Shown: one piece after another, positions 8,061 through 16,877 of the stretch
Layout: each line of letters opens with the position of its first letter
Position numbering within the stretch: position 1 is the stretch's first letter
Assembly: GCA_023435435.1 (NCBI GenBank)
Contig: JAEYRW010000102.1
Span: 1 to 36,231, forward strand
DNA length: 36,231 bases
Direction of reading: 5' to 3'
Origin: Bacillota bacterium
Lineage (GTDB): Bacteria; Bacillota; Clostridia; Christensenellales; Aristaeellaceae
Notes under the pieces: model-generated
What the model was told of the DNA's origin: nothing
Seen by the model: only the letters and a program-made list of their open reading frames with translations
Database searches by the model: none
Translations under genes and position numbers: made by a program

Positions 8061-9265
8061 AAACTTTGGAAAACCTGAAAATCCGGCACACCGTTCCCCG
8101 GGAGCGGGAGGGCGAATACTACGCCGTCGAATTCCCGGTTCCGGAAAACGTCCGGAAGATCACCGTTTCATACAAATACCCCCGGCTGGGCGGGGGCAAG
8201 GTGAACATCATCGACCTTGGGCTCATGGACGCCCAGGGCAAATTCCTCGGCTGGTCGGGGAGCGCCCATCCCAGCATTTTTGTCGGCGAATTTCAGTCCT
8301 CCGGCGGCTACATCGCCCAGCCCATCCGGCCCGGCAACTGGAAGATTCTGGTGGGCGCGTACCACGTTCAGCCGGGGGGCGTCGATGTGGATTACGAAAT
8401 CGCCTTCGAGGAGAAGGGGCCCGGCTGGCTGTTCGGGGACTTTCACTGCCACTCGACGGCCTCCGACGGCGCCCTCGACCGGCACGAGCTGGGGCTGCGG
8501 GCCAGAAAACTGGGGCTTGACTTTCTGGCGGTGGCCGACCACAACAACGTGGCGGAGAACTTTGCCCAGCCGCATATCCCGGGGCTGACCTTCGTGCCCG
8601 CCGTGGAGTGGACGCACTACAAGGGCCACATGAACTTTTTCGGCGCGGAAAATCCGTTCGAAAATTCCTTCGTGGCCAATACAGACGACGAAATGCGCGC
8701 GGTGGTCAAGGCGGCCAAGGCGCGCGGCGCGCTGATCTCCGCCAACCACCCCAAATGCAACCTCTGTCCCTACCTGTGGACGGACGAAGATTGCCTGGAC
8801 CTCATCGAAATCTGGAACGGCCCCATGCGCGCGGTCAACGAACGGGCCATTGGCTGGTGGACGGATTTTCTGCGTGGGGGCCGGCGCATTCCTATGGTGG
8901 GCGGCAGCGACTTTCACAGGCCCAAGGGTCCCGTCCGGCTGGGGCATCCTACAACGGTTGTGTACGCGGATTCCCCCGCGCCGGGGGATATTCTCGCGGC
9001 GCTGGGGGCGGGCAGGTCGTATGTGACGTGCGCCCCCGACGGCCCGCGGGTCAAAATCGCCCGCGCGGACGGGGTGATCCGCGTCGAGGCGGAGGAGCTG
9101 GGCCGCGCGCGGCTCGTGCTGGTGACGCAAAGCGGCGCGCAGGAAATGGGGCGGGTGAAGGAAGCGGAAATCAAGACCGATTCGCCCTTCGCCTATGCGA
9201 AGGCCGTGCGGAAAATCGCCGGGGGGGAGACCGTCCGGGCCGTCACGAATCCGGTTTGGCTGTGA
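8057..9265 (+). CDS. PHP-domain metallohydrolase (CehA/McbA-like)
   Basis: Predicted metal-dependent hydrolase (402 aa). The first 125 residues or so form a beta-rich N-terminal domain. The PHP domain starts at GDFHCHSTASDG (about residues 131-142) and continues with LDFLAVADHNN, SANHPKC and GGSDFHRP, which hold the His/Asp ligands of the trinuclear metal site. A PHP domain behind such a domain is the layout of the CehA/McbA group, whose named members hydrolyse carbamate esters; other relatives act on phosphoesters. No signal peptide. Its start overlaps the symporter stop (ATGA) and the amidase follows after 30 nt, so the three probably form one pathway. The substrate is unknown. Confidence 0.83.
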   Translation: MKTLENLKIRHTVPREREGEYYAVEFPVPENVRKITVSYKYPRLGGGKVNIIDLGLMDAQGKFLGWSGSAHPSIFVGEFQSSGGYIAQPIRPGNWKILVGAYHVQPGGVDVDYEIAFEEKGPGWLFGDFHCHSTASDGALDRHELGLRARKLGLDFLAVADHNNVAENFAQPHIPGLTFVPAVEWTHYKGHMNFFGAENPFENSFVANTDDEMRAVVKAAKARGALISANHPKCNLCPYLWTDEDCLDLIEIWNGPMRAVNERAIGWWTDFLRGGRRIPMVGGSDFHRPKGPVRLGHPTTVVYADSPAPGDILAALGAGRSYVTCAPDGPRVKIARADGVIRVEAEELGRARLVLVTQSGAQEMGRVKEAEIKTDSPFAYAKAVRKIAGGETVRAVTNPVWL

Positions 9266-9295
9266 CCGTGACAATGCCGGGGGAGGAGAGAAATC

Positions 9296-10645
9296 ATGAA
9301 TGAGCCCCATAAAATGACCGCCGGGCAACTCCGGCGCGAAATCCGGGAAGGGCGCGTCGGTGTTGAGGAATTGACCCGGCACTTTCTCGCGCGGATTGAA
9401 AAATACGACGGCGTCGATGGACTGAACACAATCGCGGAGCTGGATGCGTCGGCCGTTGCCCAGGCGCGGGCCATGGACGCCCGCCCGGCGCACGAGCGCG
9501 AAAAGCTGCCCCTGTTCGGACTGCCCATTCTGGTGAAGGACAATGTCGACGTCGCCGGGCTTCACACGACGGCGGGCAGCCTTTCCCTCGCGGACAACGT
9601 CGCGGCGGCGGACGCGCCCATCGTCGCGAACCTCCGTCGAAACGGCGCCGTCATCCTCGGCAAGACGAATCTGACCGAGTTTGCCAATTACACCACCAAG
9701 GGAATGCCCAACGGGTACAGTTCGCGGGGCGGTCAGGTGAAAAACGCCTACGATTCCGCCGGGGACCCCGGCGGCTCAAGCTCCGGCTCTGCCGTGGCCG
9801 TGTCGGCCGGGTTCTGCGCCGCCGCCGTGGGGACGGACACCTCTTTTTCCGTGGTGGGGTGCGCGACGCACAACGGCGTCGCGGGGCTCAAGCCGCCCCA
9901 CGGCGCGCTGTCCGGCCGGGGGATTGTTCCCATTTCCCATACCCTCGACAGCGCGGGCGCACTGGCGCGCGACTTTTCGGACGCGCTTTTGCTTTATGCC
10001 GGGATGCGGGATACGCCCCTGCCCGCCGTCACGCCGGCAGACCCGGCGGAGCTGCGCATTGCCGTCAACACATTCGACCGCGACCAGGTATCCGAAGCGC
10101 AGCGTGCGCGGTACGAGGCGCTTTTCGATGCCCTGCGCGGGGCGGGCGCCTCCTTCTCCCAGGGATCCCACGCCCACGCCGCGGCGCAAGGCGACATCAT
10201 GCGCTGCGAATTCAGGCACGACCTCGAGGACTACCTCCGGTCCTCGTCCGCCCGGCGGAAAACGCTGGCCGAAATCGTCGCGCATTACGAATCCGACCCC
10301 GCCCGGATGATGAAGTACGGAATCACAAATCTGCGCGCCGCGCTGGACGAGGCGTCCGGCAGGCTCGACGATCCGCCCTATCTGAACGCGATGTCGGAAC
10401 GCGAAATTCGGCGGGCGCGGGTGCTGGAGGACTTGCGCGGCTTCGACGCGTGCGTCATGACCGGGCCGACAAACGTCATGCACTTTACGGGCCTTCCCTC
10501 GGTGGCGCTGAAGCTCTGCATGGGGGATGACCGCGTGCCGCGCGGGATTATTTTATACGGGGCGGACGAAACGCGGCTCTACGCGGCGGCGCTGACCATT
10601 GAGAAGCATTGCGCGGACGTGTCCTTTCCGCCCTTGGAAGCATAG
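9296..10645 (+). CDS. Amidase signature family protein
   Basis: Cytoplasmic amidohydrolase of the Ser-cisSer-Lys class (449 aa). The catalytic Lys is in ILVKDNVDVAG (K81), the cis-Ser is within GGSSSGS (159-165), and the nucleophile should be the second Ser of GTDTSFS (179-185). In most family members this last motif is GTDTGGS, with the two glycines shaping the oxyanion hole; here they are Ser-Phe, which suggests an altered pocket. AGGAGAG precedes the ATG. It is the last gene of the symporter-PHP-amidase operon and is followed by a terminator. It could hydrolyse an amide or carbamate released by the PHP enzyme; that link is inference. Confidence 0.87.
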   Translation: MNEPHKMTAGQLRREIREGRVGVEELTRHFLARIEKYDGVDGLNTIAELDASAVAQARAMDARPAHEREKLPLFGLPILVKDNVDVAGLHTTAGSLSLADNVAAADAPIVANLRRNGAVILGKTNLTEFANYTTKGMPNGYSSRGGQVKNAYDSAGDPGGSSSGSAVAVSAGFCAAAVGTDTSFSVVGCATHNGVAGLKPPHGALSGRGIVPISHTLDSAGALARDFSDALLLYAGMRDTPLPAVTPADPAELRIAVNTFDRDQVSEAQRARYEALFDALRGAGASFSQGSHAHAAAQGDIMRCEFRHDLEDYLRSSSARRKTLAEIVAHYESDPARMMKYGITNLRAALDEASGRLDDPPYLNAMSEREIRRARVLEDLRGFDACVMTGPTNVMHFTGLPSVALKLCMGDDRVPRGIILYGADETRLYAAALTIEKHCADVSFPPLEA

Positions 10646-10656
10646 AAATTCCAAAA

Positions 10657-10690
10657 ACGCGTGCACGGATCTCTCCGGCGCGCGTTTTTT
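10657..10690 (+). terminator. Terminator after the amidase gene
   Basis: ACGCGTGC (10657-10664) pairs with GCGCGCGT (10678-10685, one T-G pair) and is followed by TTTTTT. It ends the plus-strand operon just before the convergent c-di-GMP gene. Confidence 0.85.
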
Positions 10691-10705
10691 GCGAACAGCG
10701 GTCTT

Positions 10706-12676
10706 TCAGAACGGTGCGGTCAGCCGCGCGTCGAGCCGCGTCATCACTTTTTCTTCAAAGATCTCGACAATCCGCAGGTCAAACTGTGTGCCGGCGCACC
10801 GTTTCAGCTCCGCCAGCGCTTCCGTTCTCGGCATGGCGGACCGGTAGGACCGGTTGGCGGTCATGGCTTCAAACGCGTCGGCGACGGAAATGATTCTGGC
10901 CACGAGGGGGATTTCCTCGCCCTTCAGATTTCTGGGATAGCCCGCGCCGTCCCAGCGCTCGTGATGGGAAAGCGCCACCTCCGCCATTCCGGCATAGGCG
11001 TCGATGGATTTCAGGATCTGGTAGCTGCTCTCGGGATGTTTTTTAATCTTCTCGTATTCTTCGTCCGTGAGCGTGCCCTCTTTGTTCAGAATATTCTCAT
11101 CCACCGAGATTTTGCCGATGTCGTGCAAAAGCCCGGCTGTTTCGATCTCCCGGACGGTGCTGTAATCGAGATTCATCGCTTCGCCGATCATGGTGCTGAT
11201 GATGCTGACGCACTCGGAATGGATTTTCTCCCGCGCGTTCTTTTCGTTCAGCGTCTTCATGATCGCCTGAACGGTGGTGTGTCGCATGCTCTGGCTCTCC
11301 GTCAGCTTTTTGTGGTACATCTGTTCCTCGGCGCGCTGGAGGACATCGGACAGCTTCTGATCCATGGAATTCTTGACGTCCCAGCCGATGGATACGGAAA
11401 GGATGGGGAACCTTCCGCGCTCCCGGTGAATCGCCGCGTAGATGTCGCCCACCGCCTGGTCAATTTCGGCCGTGCAGGCGTTGGGGCAAACGGTGACAAA
11501 TTCGTCCCCGCCGATTCTTGCGACAAAGCTTTCGGGATGCGCGCAGCGATTTTGAAGCAGGTTGGTCACCAGGCACAGCAACTGATCGCCCATCCGGTGC
11601 CCGAACGCGTCGTTTGTCAGTTTCAGGCCGTTGACATCGAACATGGCGATGACGAGCGGCAGGTGCGCCTCGTTGTCAAGGCGGAGAAGCGACTCCTCAA
11701 AATACCTGCGGTTGTACGCGTTTGTGAGCTGATCGTGGTAGATCAGGTATTCGTTGCGGCATTGGATTTGCTTCAGCGACCGGTTCGTTTCCTCGAGCTC
11801 GGCGGTCGCCTCCTCGAGAAGCCGGCATTGGCGCGTCAGTTCAAGCTGCTTGCTGTCCATTTTTTCGATCAGGCCCACCGCGTGCCGTCCGATCTGCTCC
11901 AATTCCTGAAACTGAAACGATCCCGTGTCCAGCTTGGCCTTGCGCATCGCCGCTTTCTCCATGTAGTCCTTGATTCGCCCGACCTCGCTTTCCACCTTCC
12001 GGTACATGCGCCGGTTGAGCAGATTGAATACCAGGAGCAAAAACGCGATGAGGCTGCTCCCGATGACGATGGTCCGGACGTTCGCGCGCAGGTTTTCCGC
12101 CTTGATCCCTTCGATGATCGGCTGGATTTCGTCCAGATTCACGCCCGCGCCGATATACCATCCGAAGGGTTCGAAGGGCAGCACGTAGCTGATTTTGGGA
12201 ACCTGCTCCACCCCGTTGATGGGCGGCATGACGTATTGGACGTACCCGCCGCCCTGCCTTGCCGCTTTGATGAGTTCCTGAACCACCTTGAAGCCGTTCT
12301 TGTCCTCAATGTCATAGACGTCCGCGCCCGGCGAAGGGCCGACGACGCAGATGCCGCCGTAATCGGCGGCAAAGAAGAAACCCGCGCGGTCCGCGTTCAT
12401 GGCGTCGAGCAACTGCGCCGTTTTCACCCGCGCTTCGCCGGAATCCTGCGCGGACGCGTTGGTATATTCCGCGGCACGCAGCGCCGTGTACACGTCGCTT
12501 TTCAGCTGCTCCTTGATTTGGCTTTCATACTCGTTGAGCTGCTGGCGCAATTTCGTATTGCCGGATATGGATTGGTAGGTAACAAAGGCGGTTAAGAACA
12601 GAAGCCCGATGAGAATGGGCGGGAGAATCATGCTGATTTGGTAAAAATGGTTGATGCTCCTTTTCTTTGCCTGCAC
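10706..12676 (-). CDS. Membrane sensor with Cache, GGDEF and HD-GYP domains (c-di-GMP turnover)
   Basis: Bifunctional cyclic-di-GMP protein (656 aa). Helix 1 is at about residues 17-36, an extracellular Cache-type sensor at 40-195 (typical FGWYIGAGV near 171-179), helix 2 at 201-221, and a coiled coil at 225-310. The diguanylate cyclase domain has an intact GGDEF at 389-393. The upstream inhibitory RxxD site is absent (HPES there). The HD-GYP phosphodiesterase domain has HD at 518-519, HH at 571-572 and GAGYP at 577-581, all canonical, so both synthesis and breakdown look possible. GTG 12676 is used because AGGAGG lies 7 nt ahead and helix 1 follows; upstream codons extend into non-family sequence. 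Divergent from the chemoreceptor gene. Confidence 0.92.
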   Translation of the reverse strand: MQAKKRSINHFYQISMILPPILIGLLFLTAFVTYQSISGNTKLRQQLNEYESQIKEQLKSDVYTALRAAEYTNASAQDSGEARVKTAQLLDAMNADRAGFFFAADYGGICVVGPSPGADVYDIEDKNGFKVVQELIKAARQGGGYVQYVMPPINGVEQVPKISYVLPFEPFGWYIGAGVNLDEIQPIIEGIKAENLRANVRTIVIGSSLIAFLLLVFNLLNRRMYRKVESEVGRIKDYMEKAAMRKAKLDTGSFQFQELEQIGRHAVGLIEKMDSKQLELTRQCRLLEEATAELEETNRSLKQIQCRNEYLIYHDQLTNAYNRRYFEESLLRLDNEAHLPLVIAMFDVNGLKLTNDAFGHRMGDQLLCLVTNLLQNRCAHPESFVARIGGDEFVTVCPNACTAEIDQAVGDIYAAIHRERGRFPILSVSIGWDVKNSMDQKLSDVLQRAEEQMYHKKLTESQSMRHTTVQAIMKTLNEKNAREKIHSECVSIISTMIGEAMNLDYSTVREIETAGLLHDIGKISVDENILNKEGTLTDEEYEKIKKHPESSYQILKSIDAYAGMAEVALSHHERWDGAGYPRNLKGEEIPLVARIISVADAFEAMTANRSYRSAMPRTEALAELKRCAGTQFDLRIVEIFEEKVMTRLDARLTAPF

Positions 12677-13025
12677 TTTCGCACCTCCTCCCATAAGACC
12701 GGGAGTATTCCGTTTTTTGCGGCCTGCATTTGTCGTTGCGGCGCGCCGTTTTGTGTCCCTGATAGAAAGATATATCGGTTGTGCGCGACTGGGCTTTACC
12801 GAAACGACAGAAAAATTGTCTTTTTTTCTGTGGCACAGCCCCAAAATGCGGATGCGTTCGCACTGCCGTACCTTGCGGAGGGGATTCAGGCATGATTTTG
12901 ATTGGTACAACGTTTTTTTCGCTTAAGAATGACGGAAAACGTTCGATATAGCAGGTGTGGATTTGTTCTCGGGGCGCGCACAGGTGTATGCGGTGCGGAA
13001 AGAATTTTGGATGGGAGTGTTGCGA
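12677..13025. other. Divergent intergenic region between c-di-GMP sensor and chemoreceptor
   Basis: This gap of 349 nt is AT-richer than its surroundings and holds no convincing gene. ACAGAAAAA (12807-12815) pairs with TTTTTCTGT (12823-12831), with an outer GGGCT/AGCCC pair at 12791-12795 and 12837-12841. A weak sigma-D-like pair, TAAG at 12924-12927 and TTCGATAT at 12942-12949, lies ahead of the chemoreceptor gene, with 14 bp between them rather than the usual 15. No strong sigma-A promoter stands out for either gene. The conserved core of a c-di-GMP riboswitch was looked for and not found. Confidence 0.4.
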
Positions 13026-14609
13026 ATGCTTCTTAAGAACCTGAAGATCAAGACCAAACTGCTGCTGCTGTCATTCATTCCGATTCTGGGGGCCATTCTG
13101 GTGACTGCCCTTGCGGTGAACAACATCGCCAGGGTATCCGACAACATGCGGCAAACGCTGTACGAAGAGGGCATCGTCTGCGTTCGGACGCTGACGAATG
13201 CCGACCGCGACCTCTATCAGGGATTGTCCTACTATCAGGAGGCGGGGCGGCCGGGCGTGTCGGCCGAGCGCAAGGCGGAACTGGTTGCGTCCTTTGAGAC
13301 GGAAACCAGGCAGGCAATCGACCGTGCGGCGCAGGCGCAGGCAATCGTCGAACAGGATCATGCGGTTTGGGGAACCGTTTCGCACGCGAATTCCGGAAAC
13401 ACGGTCTACGACAACCTGTCCGCATTTGCCGCCGGCAGCGAGCAGTGGATCGAGGACGCGAAGGCCATCCTGAACGAAGGATGGAGCGCGGACAGTTTCC
13501 TGGACACAGACCAATACGAGGAATTCCTGTCCATCCGCACGCAGCTTGACGAGGCGCAGGAGAACATCGACAGCGCAATGGAGCTGCAAATGGGACAGAT
13601 CGAACGCTTCATCAACCGGACCTCCTGGACGAGCATCGCCATCGACGCCGCGGTCATCGCCATCACCGTCCTGCTGGCCGCGCTGATCATTTCTTTTATT
13701 GCGCGTCCGCTGAACCAAACGGCGCGCCTGATGGACGAAATGTCGGAGGGCGACCTGGCCTCGCGCCTGGACGTCTCCGCGCGGGATGAAATCGGCAACA
13801 TGGCGGCCTCGCTCAACGGCTTCGTCGAGCATCTCGCGCACACGATGGGCGACATCAGGGACGCGTCCGCGCACGTCGCCGCCGCGGCCGACCAGGTTTC
13901 CTCGATGAGCATGTCGCTTTCGGAAGGTTCCACCGAGCAGGCCAGCGCCATCGAGGAATTCAACGCTTCCCTTGAGAACATCGCGTCCAAAACGAGCCAG
14001 AACGCTAAGGACGCCGGGCGGGCCAACCAGCTTTCCGCCACCACCCAGGAGCGCGCCGAACAGGGCAACGCAAAGATGAGTGCCATGCTCACCGCCATGT
14101 CGGAGATCAACGAAGCATCCGGCAACATTTTCAAGATCATCAAGGTCATCGACGACATTGCGTTCAAGACGAACATACTGGCGCTGAACGCGGCGGTGGA
14201 GGCCGCGCGCGCGGGAGAGTACGGCAAGGGCTTTGCCGTTGTGGCGCAGGAGGTACGCGACCTGGCCGCACGTTCCGCCGAGGCCGCCAGAGAAACCACC
14301 GACATGATACAGAGCTCCATCACGAAGACGGCCGCCGGTTCGGCGGTGGCCCGGGAAACGGCGGAGGAGCTGCAGGAAATCATGGAACTCGTGCGGCAGG
14401 CGGCGGAATTGACGTTCTCGATTTCCAAATCGTCCAACGACCAGGCGGTGGGCATCGACCAGCTGCGCATCGGGCTCGAGCAGATCACCCAGGTGGTGCA
14501 ATCGAACTCAACTTCCGCGGTCGAGAGCTCGGCGGCCAGCGAAAACCTGCTGGCGCAGGCGAAGCTCCTCAGAGAACAGGTCGCCTACTTCCGTCTGGCA
14601 ACCGAATAA
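13026..14609 (+). CDS. Methyl-accepting chemotaxis protein
   Basis: Membrane chemoreceptor (527 aa). Helix 1 is at about residues 11-31. A four-helix-bundle ligand domain spans about 35-195, helix 2 about 199-222, and a HAMP domain follows (ARPLNQTARLMDEMSEGDLA). The cytoplasmic signalling rod carries the highly conserved hairpin tip with IDDIAFKTNILALNAAVEAA and GKGFAVVAQEVRDLA, which binds CheA and CheW. There is no C-terminal CheR-docking pentapeptide. The start is set at 13026 with GGGAG 8 nt ahead; an ATG 15 nt upstream is possible. No che or flagellar genes are in the window, so the signalling target is unknown. The divergent c-di-GMP sensor suggests a shared motility or surface-attachment role. 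Confidence 0.93.
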   Translation: MLLKNLKIKTKLLLLSFIPILGAILVTALAVNNIARVSDNMRQTLYEEGIVCVRTLTNADRDLYQGLSYYQEAGRPGVSAERKAELVASFETETRQAIDRAAQAQAIVEQDHAVWGTVSHANSGNTVYDNLSAFAAGSEQWIEDAKAILNEGWSADSFLDTDQYEEFLSIRTQLDEAQENIDSAMELQMGQIERFINRTSWTSIAIDAAVIAITVLLAALIISFIARPLNQTARLMDEMSEGDLASRLDVSARDEIGNMAASLNGFVEHLAHTMGDIRDASAHVAAAADQVSSMSMSLSEGSTEQASAIEEFNASLENIASKTSQNAKDAGRANQLSATTQERAEQGNAKMSAMLTAMSEINEASGNIFKIIKVIDDIAFKTNILALNAAVEAARAGEYGKGFAVVAQEVRDLAARSAEAARETTDMIQSSITKTAAGSAVARETAEELQEIMELVRQAAELTFSISKSSNDQAVGIDQLRIGLEQITQVVQSNSTSAVESSAASENLLAQAKLLREQVAYFRLATE

Positions 14610-14633
14610 CCTGCGCAATCAGATTTCACATTT

Positions 14634-14710
14634 GCAGGGGTTCATGCAAAACCGGGCCATTCAAACGGAAGTTTGAATGGCCCGGCCGCGTCGTGGGGGA
14701 AAACCCCTGC
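14634..14710. repeat. Nested 77 bp palindrome
   Basis: Inner arms CCGGGCCATTCAAAC (14652-14666) and GTTTGAATGGCCCGG (14671-14685) form a perfect 15 bp stem with a GGAA loop. Outer arms GCAGGGGTT (14634-14642) and AACCCCTGC (14702-14710) are also perfect. The inner part resembles the hairpin at 143-173. It lies between the converging chemoreceptor and ydjI-like genes and could stop transcription both ways, though T-runs are absent. A further GGACGG/CCGTCC hairpin sits at 14716-14731. Confidence 0.85.
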
Positions 14711-14734
14711 GCTTTGGACGGAACGCCGTCCGCG

Positions 14735-16063
14735 CTATTTTACGTCGCCCTCGTCGAACACGTCTCCGCACTCGGGGCAGAACTTCGGGGGATGCGCCGG
14801 ATCCTTGGGCTCCCAGCCGCACTTGTCGCAGCGGTAGAGCTTCGCGCCCGCGGGCTTCTTGGCGCCGCATTCGGCGCAGAACTTGCCCTTGTTCACCGCG
14901 CCGCAGGCGCACGTCCAACCGGCCTCGTCCGCGGGCTTTTTGGCGCCGCACTCCATGCAGAACTTCCCGGTGTTCACGTGGCCGCACGCGCACTTCCACG
15001 AATCCGCGGCGGGTGCGGCCGGGGCAGGCGCAGGCTGCTGTTGCTGCTGCTGCGCGCCCATATTGAACAGCTGCGCGGCATTGGCGCCGCCGCCATTTTG
15101 CGCCATGTTCATGCCCATGAAGCCCGCGAACGCGCCGCCCTGGTTGTTGGCGGCGTCCTGCATGGCCTGGGCCTGCGCGCCCACCAGATGGGCGGCCGCC
15201 ATGTTGGGGTTCCGGAAGGCCGCGTTGCGCTGGAGTTCCTTGATCATCTTCTCATCCTCGGGGGAGGCGTTGACGGAGCTCACGCCCACGGAGACGATGA
15301 CGATGCCGCGCAGGTCAGACCACTTGTCGGACAGCGCCTCGTTGAGCGCCGCCGCCAGCTCGGTGGTGTGGCCCGGCAGCGCGCTGTACCGGACGCCCAG
15401 TTCTGAAATCTTCGCGAATGCGGGCTGAAGCGCCGTGAGCAGCTCCGTCTTCATCTGTCCGTCGATCCTGTCCCGGGGAAACGCGTCCTCAACGTTGCCG
15501 CACACGTTGCCGAAAAACAGGATGGGGTTGGTGATCCGATAGGAATATTCGCCGAAGCAGCGGATGGAGATGTCCACATCCAGCCCCACATTCTGATCCA
15601 CCACCCGGAAGGGCACGGGGTTGGGCGTTCCATACTTGTTGCCGATGATCTCCTTGGTGTTGATGAAATACACCCGCTGGTCCTTGGGCGCCTGTCCGCC
15701 GAAGGCGAAGCGTTCCACCACCTTGCCGAACACCGCCTTTACGGATTCCATGTTCAGCTCGCCGTAGAAGATGCTCGGCTCGGTAGAGGTGTCATATACG
15801 AATTCGCCCGGCTCTGCGGAGACCTCGACCACCTTGCCCTGGTCGACGATGAGCATGCACTGGCCCTCGGCCACCGCCACGATGGAGCCGTTGGAGATGA
15901 CGTTGTCCGCCGTGTACTTGCTGCCGCCGAAGCGCTTGTTCATGCGCTTGACCGCCTTGACGGCGAGCACGTCCGCCTCCAGCGCGTCCGCGCAGAAGTA
16001 GTCCCGCCACTGGTCCGAAAGCACGCCCGAAAGCGCGCCGATTCCCGCTCTCAAAAGTCCCAT
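14735..16063 (-). CDS. ydjI: SPFH-domain protein with three C-terminal zinc ribbons (YdjI-like)
   Basis: Flotillin-related cytoplasmic protein (442 aa). Residues of about 20-250 are an SPFH/virion-core-type domain. A Gln/Pro-rich linker with six consecutive Gln follows near 335-350. Three zinc ribbons end the protein: WKCACGHVNTGKFCMECG near 356, WTCACGAVNKGKFCAECG near 383, and YRCDKCG...FCPECG near 410. It is longer than B. subtilis YdjI because of the linker and extra ribbons. It is third in a minus-strand ydjG-ydjH-ydjI-like operon, 15 nt after the ydjH-like gene. In B. subtilis these proteins work with PspA in membrane-stress defence; no pspA is beside this operon. Family is firm, role inferred. 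Confidence 0.87.
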   Translation of the reverse strand: MGLLRAGIGALSGVLSDQWRDYFCADALEADVLAVKAVKRMNKRFGGSKYTADNVISNGSIVAVAEGQCMLIVDQGKVVEVSAEPGEFVYDTSTEPSIFYGELNMESVKAVFGKVVERFAFGGQAPKDQRVYFINTKEIIGNKYGTPNPVPFRVVDQNVGLDVDISIRCFGEYSYRITNPILFFGNVCGNVEDAFPRDRIDGQMKTELLTALQPAFAKISELGVRYSALPGHTTELAAALNEALSDKWSDLRGIVIVSVGVSSVNASPEDEKMIKELQRNAAFRNPNMAAAHLVGAQAQAMQDAANNQGGAFAGFMGMNMAQNGGGANAAQLFNMGAQQQQQQPAPAPAAPAADSWKCACGHVNTGKFCMECGAKKPADEAGWTCACGAVNKGKFCAECGAKKPAGAKLYRCDKCGWEPKDPAHPPKFCPECGDVFDEGDVK

Positions 16064-16078
16064 AAAGTCATCTCCCTT

Positions 16079-16876
16079 TTAGAATTTTCCGCCCCCACCG
16101 CCGTGGGACGTGCCGGACGAGCCGCTGAAGGTGGAGCTTCCGCCGCCCTTGGACTCGTTTTTCTCAATCTTGACCCGCGTCTGGGTGTGGTAGAGGAAGT
16201 AATCGCCCGCGCGGGTGATTTCCATGGAGCCTTCGCGCACGTACCGGTTGGCGTCGTGCTGGGGGCGCGCGGTGTTCATGCCCCGGGCGAGAATCAGAAG
16301 CCCGACGAGCGTCACCAGAACCGACGCGCCCAGAAGCCACGGCAGCACGGTCAGCGCCCGCTCGGACACCGTTTTCAGCTGCACATGGTTGTCGACGTCG
16401 TAGGGATCGCCCTGGGCGTCCTGCTTCATGAAAATTTCCGCGTCCCGCAGAAAGCGCGCGAAGCCCTCGCCGTACGCGGCGTCCGAAAGATAATGCACGA
16501 TGTCGTCGCCGATCTTTTCGATGCCGTAGTCCGTGAATGCTTGAATCGCGCCGCCGGTGGTGAGGATGTACCAATCGCGCGAGCCCATGGCCAACAGAAG
16601 CATCACGCCGCTGTGGTCTTCGCCCTGGCCGTAGCCCTGATCATCATAGTAATCCGCCGCGTAGTCGCGCGGGGCCTTCGCGCCGATGGAATCAACCGTC
16701 AGGATCACGGCGTCCATTCCGTATTCCGCGGAAATCCGCGCCGCCTCGGCCGTCAGTTCCGTAAATTCGCTCTCGCTCAGAAGTCCTGCGTCGTCCACCA
16801 CCAGCGGAAGGTCCGCCGCCAGCGCCCCGGGGGCGAGGAGCAGAAGGGCGCACAGAAGGATCAGAATTTTTTTCAT
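16079..16876 (-). CDS. ydjH: TPM-domain membrane protein (YdjH-like)
   Basis: Exported or membrane-anchored protein (265 aa). A signal peptide (MKKILILLCALLLLAPGALA) is followed by a TPM domain at about residues 22-150, with the typical VDDAGLLSESEFTELTAEAA start and GVMLLLAMGSRDWYILTTGG core. One transmembrane helix lies at about 180-200. The tail is low-complexity and ends SGTSHGGGGGKF, a common ending in this family. One nt separates its ATG from the ydjG-like stop. In B. subtilis the counterpart forms a complex with YdjG that recruits YdjI to the membrane; the same is inferred here. Confidence 0.86.
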   Translation of the reverse strand: MKKILILLCALLLLAPGALAADLPLVVDDAGLLSESEFTELTAEAARISAEYGMDAVILTVDSIGAKAPRDYAADYYDDQGYGQGEDHSGVMLLLAMGSRDWYILTTGGAIQAFTDYGIEKIGDDIVHYLSDAAYGEGFARFLRDAEIFMKQDAQGDPYDVDNHVQLKTVSERALTVLPWLLGASVLVTLVGLLILARGMNTARPQHDANRYVREGSMEITRAGDYFLYHTQTRVKIEKNESKGGGSSTFSGSSGTSHGGGGGKF

Positions 16877-16877
16877 G

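Noticed and set aside
10661..12595. Plus-strand open frame of 644 codons opposite the GGDEF/HD-GYP gene
   Set aside because: Antisense shadow; the minus strand carries all catalytic motifs.
12690..12900. Possible c-di-GMP riboswitch between the c-di-GMP sensor and the chemoreceptor
   Set aside because: Hairpins are present, but the conserved GEMM core and tetraloop receptor sequences could not be found on either strand.
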